A program made the position numbers and the translations under genes. The notes beneath the pieces are model-generated. The model was not told the DNA's origin and did no database searches. It saw nothing but the letters and a program-made list of their open reading frames with translations. A DNA stretch of 6,212 nucleotides from Hyphomonadaceae bacterium (lineage in GTDB: Bacteria > Pseudomonadota > Alphaproteobacteria > Caulobacterales > Aquidulcibacteraceae), in the NCBI GenBank assembly GCA_003526465.1, contig DPWD01000365.1:481-6692 (forward strand), in the 5' to 3' direction. Positions within the stretch are counted from its first letter, which is position 1; every line of letters starts with the position of its first letter. This document shows, one piece after another, positions 1-5,163 of this stretch.

Positions 1-177
1 CCCGGCCACATCGCCTGCGACAGCCGCTCCAATTCCGAGATCGTCGTGCCCGTGTTCGATGCGTCGGGCGCGCTCGCAGCTGTGCTCGATGTGGATTCCA
101 CAGATTTCAACGCTTTCGACGCCGCCGACCAAGCTGGCTTGGAAGCGATCTGCGCGGACCTGTTGACGCTGGCGTGA
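1..177 (+). CDS. msrC: Free methionine-(R)-sulfoxide reductase (fRMsr, GAF-domain), C-terminal part
   Basis: The window opens inside this gene; only the last 58 codons are present, ending at TGA 175-177. The enzyme reduces free methionine-R-sulfoxide in the cytosol, using a GAF-like fold and thioredoxin-linked cysteines. The fragment begins PGHIACDSRSNSEIVVPV, the signature of the E. coli YebR/MsrC family. The cysteine in HIACD (codon 16-18) corresponds to the family's catalytic cysteine near residue 118. It is followed by the conserved NSEIVVP and by VLDVDS, whose acidic residues line the substrate pocket in known structures. The other two family cysteines would lie upstream of the window and cannot be checked. 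The gene converges on the radical SAM gene after a 67-base gap. Family assignment is firm; the full length is unknown. Confidence 0.9.
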   Translation, partial: PGHIACDSRSNSEIVVPVFDASGALAAVLDVDSTDFNAFDAADQAGLEAICADLLTLA

Positions 178-226
178 TCGCTCGATGGACCATTTCTCCG
201 CCGCGAGCGGCGCCCTCTCCGCCTCG

Positions 227-238
227 CCCGCTTGCGGG
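227..238. terminator. Possible short hairpin between convergent genes
   Basis: CCCG-CTTG-CGGG forms a 4-bp GC stem with a tetraloop in the 67-base gap between two convergent genes, next to a second small stem (GCCG-CGAG-CGGC) just upstream. There is no clear T-run on either strand. It could help end transcription from both sides, but the stem is short and such C/G-rich palindromes are common in GC-rich genomes. Confidence 0.25.
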
Positions 239-244
239 GGAATT

Positions 245-1318
245 CTAGTCGTTCGCCGCGAATAGATCCTGCTGAGCGCCGGCATCGACCGGCCTAGTGA
301 ATTGCGTGCAATCGAGCGCCATGCGCGGCTTGTCGAGGTCGAGCCTGCGGCAGGCGATTGCAAAGCGGTCGGCGATCAGGCGCGCGTAAGGCCCCTCCCC
401 ACGCTGGCGCTTGCTCCACTCGGGATCGTAGTCACGCCCGCCGCGCATTTCGCGCACCAGGCTCATCACGCGGCCGGCGCGGTCTGGAAAATGCTGCGCC
501 AGCCACTCGCGGAACAGATCCTTGATCTCGCGCGGCAACCGCAACACGACGTAGCCAGCGGCATGAGCGCCGGCCTTGGCGCATTCCTCCAGAATCGCTT
601 CGATCTCGCTGTCATTGATGGCGGGCACGATCGGCGCGACCATCACCGTGGTCGGCACGCCCGCTTGCACCAGCGCGCGGATCGCCTCGATGCGCCGATG
701 CGGGGCGGCCGCGCGTGGCTCCATTACGCGGGCGATGCGGCGGTCGAGCGTGGTCACCGAGACCGCGGCTTTCGCCAATCCGCGTTCGGCCAGCCGCGCG
801 AGAATGTCGAGATCGCGGATCACTAGCTGCGATTTGGTGATCAGCGCCACCGGATGGCGCCAACGTTCCATCACTTCGAGCAGCGAGCGCGTGACGCCGT
901 AGCCGCGCTCGATCGGCTGATAAATGTCGGTGACGCCGCCCAGCATGATCGTGCGCGGGCGATAGCTCGGCTTTGCGAACTCCCGCTCAAGCAATTCCGC
1001 GGCGTTGGCCTTCACGAACAGCTTGGTCTCGAAATCGAGCCCGGGCGAGAGGCCGACATAAGCGTGGTTGGGCCGCGCGTAGCAATAGACGCAGCCATGC
1101 TCACAGCCGCGATAGGGATTGATCGATTGGTCGAACGAAATGTCGGGGCTTCGATTGGTGGAGATGATGGACTTCGCCAACTCCGGCGTGACGATGGTTT
1201 CGAGGCGGACGATTTCCTCCTCAGCCCAGCCGTCGTCAAACGCCTCGCGCGCGAAGCGCTCATAGCGGCCGCCTGCATTGGAGCGCGCGCCGCGGCCGTG
1301 GTGGGGATCGCGAGTCAT
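245..1318 (-). CDS. PA0069-family (SplB-like) radical SAM protein, probably SOS-controlled
   Basis: A 357-residue cytosolic radical SAM enzyme of the PA0069/Rv2578c type, distantly related to spore photoproduct lyase. The cluster motif CEHGCVYC (CX3CX2C) gives Cys72, Cys76 and Cys79 as ligands of a 4Fe-4S cluster that cleaves S-adenosylmethionine. Nearby are typical family stretches: INPYRGCEHGCVYCYARP, then GGVTDIYQPIER, then ITKSQLVIRD. The substrate of the family is not established; a DNA-repair-like role is inferred here. The protein ends in QQDLFAAND; QQDLF (260-274) resembles the beta-clamp-binding peptide. I chose ATG 1318. An in-frame start at 1432 would add 38 residues of atypical sequence translated through the LexA box and promoter, so it is unlikely. 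No Shine-Dalgarno precedes ATG 1318, so the message may be leaderless. It is divergent from the S41 gene. Confidence 0.9.
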   Translation of the reverse strand: MTRDPHHGRGARSNAGGRYERFAREAFDDGWAEEEIVRLETIVTPELAKSIISTNRSPDISFDQSINPYRGCEHGCVYCYARPNHAYVGLSPGLDFETKLFVKANAAELLEREFAKPSYRPRTIMLGGVTDIYQPIERGYGVTRSLLEVMERWRHPVALITKSQLVIRDLDILARLAERGLAKAAVSVTTLDRRIARVMEPRAAAPHRRIEAIRALVQAGVPTTVMVAPIVPAINDSEIEAILEECAKAGAHAAGYVVLRLPREIKDLFREWLAQHFPDRAGRVMSLVREMRGGRDYDPEWSKRQRGEGPYARLIADRFAIACRRLDLDKPRMALDCTQFTRPVDAGAQQDLFAAND

Positions 1319-1321
1319 GCT

Positions 1322-1337
1322 TAGGACAATAGTCCTA
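1322..1337. repeat. Short inverted repeat near the radical SAM start codon
   Basis: TAGGAC-AATA-GTCCTA is a perfect 6-bp inverted repeat with a 4-base spacer, ending four bases before the ATG of the radical SAM gene. It overlaps the suggested -10 element and start point. It could be a protein-binding site, a small hairpin at the 5' end of the message, or chance. Confidence 0.4.
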
Positions 1338-1354
1338 TATACAGAACGATACAA
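1326..1354 (-). promoter_or_regulatory. Candidate promoter of the radical SAM gene, overlapping the LexA box
   Basis: Read on the minus strand, TTGTAT (1354-1349) and TATTGT (1331-1326) are separated by 17 bases and give a weak -35/-10 pair. A start about seven bases on would fall at or next to the ATG, in keeping with the missing Shine-Dalgarno. The -35 lies inside the LexA box, the usual arrangement for repression. This is positional inference from weak hexamers. Confidence 0.35.
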
Positions 1355-1358
1355 GAAC
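1344..1358 (-). promoter_or_regulatory. LexA box (alphaproteobacterial SOS operator)
   Basis: The minus strand reads GTTCTTGTATCGTTC, an exact match to GTTC-N7-GTTC, the direct-repeat operator recognised by LexA in alphaproteobacteria (unlike the CTG-N10-CAG of gammaproteobacteria). It lies 25 bases upstream of the radical SAM start codon and would cover its promoter. It is 83 bases from the divergent S41 start, so an effect on that gene is possible but less likely. Confidence 0.7.
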
Positions 1359-1441
1359 TTTTCCAGCCGCTGATCGCAGCGTGGCGCCGGCTCAAAGCGG
1401 TCCGCTGGCGGCCGGAAGGGCGCGGTGGTCAAGATACGCCG

Positions 1442-2806
1442 ATGACCCTGACGCGACGCAATCTGACCGCCCTCGCCCTTCTAGGGGCTGCAAGCGCGGC
1501 CGTCTCACAGGCAAACGCGCAGAGTTCCGGCCGTCGCGCGGAAGCGGAGGCGCTCCGGCAGCGCGCGGAGACGCTGCATCCGCGTGGCCACGAAGCGGCT
1601 ACGCACAGCACGTGGCGCGCGCGCTGGGATGCGTTGGCTACCGACGCCGACCGGCTGAGCGATGGGGCGTACTTTGTGCGCACCCGCCAGGCGCTCGGCT
1701 GGTTCAAGGACGGCCATACCACGCTATTGCCGTTCGAGTTCGCCGGCGGGACGCCAGCGCAATTGGCGCAAGGACCATTTGCGCTCAGTTTGCCCATCGG
1801 CGTGCGCGTGTTTCACGATGGCGCGTACGTGACGAGCGCCAAGGGGGAGGCCGCTCCGCTGCTGGGCGCCCGGCTGACGCGGGTTGGCGCCGCCGATATC
1901 GTTGCGCTCATGCGTGCATGGGCGACAGATTGGCCGGGCAACGATGCGTGGGCGCATCGGTGGGCGGGAACAGTGTTTTCGCCCGCGTTCCTGCAGGCGC
2001 TTGGCGCGGTTGAGGACCCAACCACACCTGTCCGCGTGGAAGCGATGCACGGTCGGCGTAGATTTCATGCGTCTTTGCGCCCGGGCGCCGACGGCGGCGA
2101 CGGCCGCCAAGCGTTGACTCGAACGAAGACACAAGTCGAATTGTGGTTTGACGCCGCGGGCGAAGCAGCGAGCGGCAACTTTGTCCGGCGCGCTGGCGCT
2201 GCAATCTATGTGAGCTGCGACGATCTTGGCGCGGACATAGAGCCGTTCGGCGCCTTCACGCGCGCATGTTTCGCGGCCATCGAAGATGTCGAGCCGCACC
2301 GTCTGATCATCGATCTGCGCCGCAACGGCGGGGGCAACAATTATCTGTTTGAAGCCTTGCGCAAGCGCGTTGCACGCTCGCGCTTCAATCGCCCCGGCGC
2401 GCTCTATGTCTTGATCTCGCCCCAGACATTTTCCGCCGCCCAGAACGCGATCAACCGGCTTGAGCGCGAGACTTTCGCGCTTTTTGTCGGCGAACCGAGC
2501 GGCGGCGCGCCCAACCATTATGGCGATGGCGAGGTCATCGTCGGCGCCGCTACCGGAATCGCTGCCCTGATTTCGAAATTGCCATGGTTCGACTCGTATC
2601 CGCAGGACGAGCGGGTCTGGATCATGCCGGATTTGCCGTCGCCGCAGCTTTTCGCCGATTGGCGCGACGGCGCCGATCCAGCGCTCCAAATCGCTCTCTC
2701 CCACACTAGCGATGCGCCAGCAAACGAGTGGAGCGAGGCAAGCACATTTTACTTCCGCCGCCAAAGCCAGGCCGCCGATTGGCGGCCCTTCTGGCGACAA
2801 AACTAA
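1442..2806 (+). CDS. Secreted S41-family peptidase-like protein with Tat-type signal
   Basis: A 454-residue exported protein. The N-terminus TRRNLTALALLGAASAA has a twin arginine followed by a hydrophobic stretch, and ANA (24-26) is a good signal peptidase site, so Tat export is likely. Landmarks of peptidase family S41 follow. A DGHT motif (His92) is in the N-terminal region. A PDZ-like stretch lies near 130-160. IIDLRRNGGG is at 289-298, and TFSAAQN carries the presumed catalytic Ser331. FVGEPSGGAPNHYGD spans 348-362. The lysine that completes the Ser-Lys dyad in CtpA-type enzymes is not where expected after GE, so this belongs to the tricorn-like or non-CtpA branch; its substrate is unknown. 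ATG 1442 has only a weak, distant purine stretch (GGAAGGG 1414-1420; GGTGGT 1424-1429). It converges on ompW. Family is fairly sure; activity is inferred. Confidence 0.85.
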   Translation: MTLTRRNLTALALLGAASAAVSQANAQSSGRRAEAEALRQRAETLHPRGHEAATHSTWRARWDALATDADRLSDGAYFVRTRQALGWFKDGHTTLLPFEFAGGTPAQLAQGPFALSLPIGVRVFHDGAYVTSAKGEAAPLLGARLTRVGAADIVALMRAWATDWPGNDAWAHRWAGTVFSPAFLQALGAVEDPTTPVRVEAMHGRRRFHASLRPGADGGDGRQALTRTKTQVELWFDAAGEAASGNFVRRAGAAIYVSCDDLGADIEPFGAFTRACFAAIEDVEPHRLIIDLRRNGGGNNYLFEALRKRVARSRFNRPGALYVLISPQTFSAAQNAINRLERETFALFVGEPSGGAPNHYGDGEVIVGAATGIAALISKLPWFDSYPQDERVWIMPDLPSPQLFADWRDGADPALQIALSHTSDAPANEWSEASTFYFRRQSQAADWRPFWRQN

Positions 2807-2816
2807 CGCGTCCCCC

Positions 2817-2849
2817 GCGCGCCGCCCTGGGGAAGCCAAGGCGGCGCGC
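2817..2849. terminator. Strong GC hairpin between convergent S41 and ompW genes
   Basis: GCGCGCCGCC (2817-2826) pairs perfectly with GGCGGCGCGC (2840-2849), leaving a 13-base loop in which TGG and CCA can pair further. It starts 11 bases after the S41 stop and ends 30 bases before the ompW stop, so it could serve both genes. No T-run follows on either strand, so it is either a bidirectional terminator of the GC-rich type or a 3'-end stabiliser. Confidence 0.6.
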
Positions 2850-2879
2850 TCGTCGCTGCTGACCCCCAGCCCCGGGGAC

Positions 2880-3524
2880 TCAGAAGCGATACCCAATAGA
2901 AGTGGAGAGCACCCACGGGTTGATATCGACATCGGCGCTGACCGGGCCGAGATCGGTGTCGATGCTGACGTCGGTGTTGATCCACAGCCGGCGTGCATCG
3001 ACGTTCAACGACCAATGGTCGTTGAAGCGATAGTCGAAGCCGATCTGCAGCGCCGGACCGAAGCTCTGGTCGTAATCGATGCCGTTCACCGGCCCTGGCG
3101 GGCTGGGTGGGGTCTCATCGTCGATGAAGGCAGTGTAGTTCACGCCAGCGCCCAAATAGGGCTCGACGGCGCCGAAATTGGTCCAGCGATATTTGAGCGT
3201 GACCGTTGGCGGGAAGTGCGTGACCTCGCCGAGAGCGACATCGCCGGCGACCGTGTTTATCGCGACTACGTCATGGGTGGCTACGCAGCAGAGCAGCTCC
3301 GCCGAGATGTTGTCGGTAAAGAAATACTCCACTTGCAGCGATGGAACCCATTCGTCGGAGATATCGACATCGCCGCCGATGCTTACATCCGCGCTTTCGT
3401 CCGGCAGCACGCCAGATACGCCGAGTTTGACCTGAAAATTCTCGAATAGGTTCGCCTGCGCCGGCGCCGCAAACGCCAACGCCGCAGCCAGAGCGGCGCT
3501 TGCCGCAATGCCAATCGTCCTCAT
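2880..3524 (-). CDS. ompW: OmpW-family outer membrane beta-barrel protein
   Basis: A 214-residue outer membrane protein, normal length for OmpW, an eight-stranded barrel thought to pass small hydrophobic molecules. The signal peptide is MRTIGIAASA followed by an alanine-rich core, with cleavage likely after AQA (22-24). Family landmarks are VTHFPPTVTLKYRW (101-114), PYLGAGVNYTAF (122-133), SFGPALQIGFDYRF (154-167) and WSLNVDARRLW (171-181). The chain ends in GYRF; a terminal phenylalanine is the usual barrel-assembly signal. Oddities are a vicinal Cys79-Cys80 pair in a region predicted to be strand or periplasmic turn, and a proline-rich loop (DDETPPSPPGP) that is probably extracellular. A good ribosome site, AAAGGGG (3536-3530), sits five bases before ATG 3524. 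An FNR-like box and a 22-bp palindrome lie upstream. Confidence 0.9.
   Translation of the reverse strand: MRTIGIAASAALAAALAFAAPAQANLFENFQVKLGVSGVLPDESADVSIGGDVDISDEWVPSLQVEYFFTDNISAELLCCVATHDVVAINTVAGDVALGEVTHFPPTVTLKYRWTNFGAVEPYLGAGVNYTAFIDDETPPSPPGPVNGIDYDQSFGPALQIGFDYRFNDHWSLNVDARRLWINTDVSIDTDLGPVSADVDINPWVLSTSIGYRF
3004..3026. repeat. 23-bp perfect inverted repeat inside ompW
   Basis: TTCAACGACCA (3004-3014) and TGGTCGTTGAA (3016-3026) are perfect reverse complements around a single central A. On the minus strand the site encodes FNDHWSLN, a conserved OmpW stretch. It may be chance arising from the codons used, or a transcript hairpin or binding site. Confidence 0.5.
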
Positions 3525-3555
3525 GATTTCCCCTTTCTGGTGATCCGCAATTTGA

Positions 3556-3577
3556 ATCCTGACGCCGGCGTCAGGAT
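3556..3577. promoter_or_regulatory. 22-bp perfect palindrome upstream of ompW, candidate operator
   Basis: ATCCTGACGCC (3556-3566) is followed directly by its exact reverse complement (3567-3577) with no spacer. It lies 32-53 bases upstream of the ompW start. If an activator at 3584-3597 works at the usual -41.5 position, the palindrome covers the -10 hexamer (CAGGAT, 3561-3556) and most of the spacer. That placement and the dyad fit a dimeric repressor such as a TetR- or GntR-type protein. As RNA it would be a strong 5'-leader hairpin only if transcription began further upstream. The regulator cannot be named from the sequence. Confidence 0.6.
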
Positions 3578-3583
3578 CGAGAT

Positions 3584-3597
3584 TTGAGGCAGATCAA
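3584..3597 (-). promoter_or_regulatory. FNR/FixK-type binding site upstream of ompW
   Basis: The minus strand reads TTGATCTGCCTCAA, which matches TTGAT-N4-ATCAA at nine of ten positions and the core TTGA-N6-TCAA exactly. Its centre is 66 bases from the ompW start codon. A class II activation geometry would place the transcript start near 3549, leaving a 24-base leader containing the ribosome site. FNR control of ompW is known in enterobacteria, which supports the reading. It could also serve the divergent small gene, but less plausibly. Confidence 0.55.
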
Positions 3598-3731
3598 CAG
3601 CCGCCCGCGACCGAGGGGCGCAGGGAAAGTCAACGATTTGTATAGGTTAGGGGCGCCGCGTCGGCCGCCGCTTAATTCGGGGTCAACATATGAACTCGCG
3701 TCATACGCCAGATCATGCTATGGTGGCGCGT

Positions 3732-3999
3732 ATGGACCAACTCGTTGTTCCCTTGGCTCCCGCTACCGCGGAACGCCTCCGTCTCGAAGCCGATGGGCGG
3801 GGCATAAGCCTGGAAAAAGGTCGCCGCTGAAGCATTGGAGGCTTGGGTGACGGCTGACGATTCCGATATCGAAGAGGATCTGCGGAGACTTGCGGAGCCC
3901 GGCGAGGACTGCGACGCAACGACCGCATTCGCGGAACTGCGCTCCGAGATCGAGCGGCTGCGCCACCGCGAAGTTCCGTTGTCAGCTCGCCGCGCGTAG
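3732..3999 (+). pseudogene. Frameshifted ribbon-helix-helix antitoxin-like gene, no toxin partner
   Basis: The ATG 3732 frame encodes 28 sensible residues (MDQLVVPLAPATAERLRLEA then DGRGISLE) and stops at TGA 3828-3830 soon after the run GGAAAAAGG (3812-3820). Removing one A from that run joins the frame to KVAAEALEAWVTADDSDIEE and onward to TAG 3997-3999, giving 88 residues. The composite looks like a CopG/ParD-type antitoxin: a beta strand, helix ERLRLEADGRG, the turn GISLEKVAAEALEAW, then an acidic tail with an AFAELRSEIERLR helix. In-frame ATGs at 3690 and 3720 could add 14 or 4 residues; GGGG precedes 3690 and GGTGG precedes 3732. The end overlaps the convergent membrane-protein gene by 18 bases, so no toxin gene follows. 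It may be a real mutation, a homopolymer sequencing error or, less likely, +1 recoding. Confidence 0.65.
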
Positions 4000-5163
4000 G
4001 TCCGCCAGCACCGACCGCACGTTTGCGTCAACGCGCGGTGCGCGCGCCACGACCTCGGCCGGCGCCGCATCAAACTCGTAGGAAAGAACTGTGCGCCGCC
4101 CAACCGGGTAGGTTGTGCGGCAACGCACGGTCTCTCGGTCTTCCTCCAACCAGGGACCGCAGTCAAAGACAATCGGATCGCCGCGTACGTCCGGCGCGAT
4201 TGCCGCTTGATCAGCGCGGAAGTAGGAATTCGTCACCGTCCAGCCACCTAACCTATCACTATCGACAATATCGAACCGCGTGAATACGCCCATGGCTGTC
4301 TCTCGCCGTGACCGCGCAATGCTCTCGTCGGGCTGGGCGTAGGAGTAGAGATCGGGACGAACAACGCCAGCGATGGCGTGCACAAATCGCCCGAAGGTGC
4401 AGTCGCAACGCTCATCGACACCAACCTGGATGCTGGCATGGCGTGGCGCATCTTGTGTAGAACTCACCGCACAGGCCGTCCGCGTCAGAGCCCCGAAATT
4501 GCACAGGCGTAAACGCCGCGCTTCATTGCCTGAGTCGACCGGCTTTGTAGAGTACGTCTCCAGTTCCGTTTCGTGCAGTACGGCGAAGGTCATGCTGAAT
4601 TCATTCAACACCAGCGGTTGACGCGGCATCGCATAGCCGCAGAACTGATTGAGCTGGGGCCGTTCGTGGAAAATCCAGGTCTGGAGCTTTGAGCCAACCA
4701 GCGCTGTCCCGCTGAATATGGGCGCGGCGGGCAAATGATACTTCACGCCATCGAGGGTAACGTCGAACACCGCTGATCGGCACCGCGAGGATGGGGTGCG
4801 ATCCTGCCAGGCCGGTATGCCGACCGCGAGCGCGATTGCCACGACTAATGGCGCGACCTGCGCCCCCGCGCGCCACCCGAACGATACGCCGCGCCTCCGC
4901 AGAAGCAGCGCCATTCCGCGTCCGGCGCCGCCGATCGCCGCGCCGGATGCAATCGCGGCGGACTGAACGAGCAGAAAGCCGGACAGCAGAAATTCGCCCT
5001 GACTCTCTTCTCCGGGGGGTGGATTGGGCAAAGCTGCGAGCCAAAGCCAAAAGGCGCCGAAGGAAAGCGCCAAGAACGCCACAAGCCAGCGCCAGCTCGG
5101 TGCAAACCATGTAAGCAGCAAAGGCGCGATAAAGAGGGGCAGCGCGGACTCTACCATGCTCAC
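3982..5163 (-). CDS. Membrane protein of unknown function with cysteine-rich extracytoplasmic domain
   Basis: I do not recognise the family. The 393-residue product has four hydrophobic segments near 7-20, 27-46, 58-79 and 102-118. The arginine-rich loop at 81-98 should be cytoplasmic and the acidic loop at 47-57 outside, so both termini and the large 120-393 domain are predicted on the periplasmic side. That domain holds eight cysteines (128, 175, 221, 231, 253, 255, 335, 348), including CDC at 253-255; four disulfides are possible. There is no known catalytic motif that I can see. The start is GTG 5163, with GGGG (5172-5169) five bases upstream, overlapping the TGA of the preceding reductase gene; ATG 5157 is the alternative. 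It is the third gene of the folB operon and appears less GC-rich than its neighbours by eye (not counted). Confidence 0.75.
   Translation of the reverse strand: MSMVESALPLFIAPLLLTWFAPSWRWLVAFLALSFGAFWLWLAALPNPPPGEESQGEFLLSGFLLVQSAAIASGAAIGGAGRGMALLLRRRGVSFGWRAGAQVAPLVVAIALAVGIPAWQDRTPSSRCRSAVFDVTLDGVKYHLPAAPIFSGTALVGSKLQTWIFHERPQLNQFCGYAMPRQPLVLNEFSMTFAVLHETELETYSTKPVDSGNEARRLRLCNFGALTRTACAVSSTQDAPRHASIQVGVDERCDCTFGRFVHAIAGVVRPDLYSYAQPDESIARSRRETAMGVFTRFDIVDSDRLGGWTVTNSYFRADQAAIAPDVRGDPIVFDCGPWLEEDRETVRCRTTYPVGRRTVLSYEFDAAPAEVVARAPRVDANVRSVLADLRAAS

Noticed and set aside
302..1324. Plus-strand open frames opposite the radical SAM gene
   Set aside because: They are arginine/alanine-rich shadows of a clearly conserved protein on the other strand, common in GC-rich DNA.
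1319..1432. 38-residue N-terminal extension of the radical SAM protein (start at 1432)
   Set aside because: It would be translated through the LexA box and promoter, has no family resemblance, and the family begins near MTRDPHHGRGARSN.
2770..2787. GGCCGCC-GATT-GGCGGCC hairpin at the end of the S41 gene as a terminator
   Set aside because: It lies inside the coding region before the stop codon and has no T-run; the 2817-2849 hairpin is better placed. It may be chance.
2861..2880. CCCC/GGGG palindrome just after the ompW stop as a second terminator
   Set aside because: The stem is only four base pairs with essentially no loop and no T-run.
1724..2998. 424-codon minus-strand frame opposite the S41 gene
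   Set aside because: The plus-strand frame has a signal peptide and S41 motifs; the minus frame has only low-complexity composition and runs across the intergenic hairpin into ompW.
2712..3449. 245-codon plus-strand frame across the ompW gene
   Set aside because: It begins inside the S41 coding region, crosses the terminator hairpin and is antisense to a well-supported OmpW protein.
3584..3850. 88-codon plus-strand frame over the ompW-antitoxin gap
   Set aside because: It starts within the FNR-like box, has no recognisable features, and is out of frame with the antitoxin-like protein.
3672..4172. 166-codon minus-strand frame over the antitoxin-like gene
   Set aside because: Serine/arginine-rich and antisense to the restored antitoxin; it also overlaps the membrane-protein gene in another frame.
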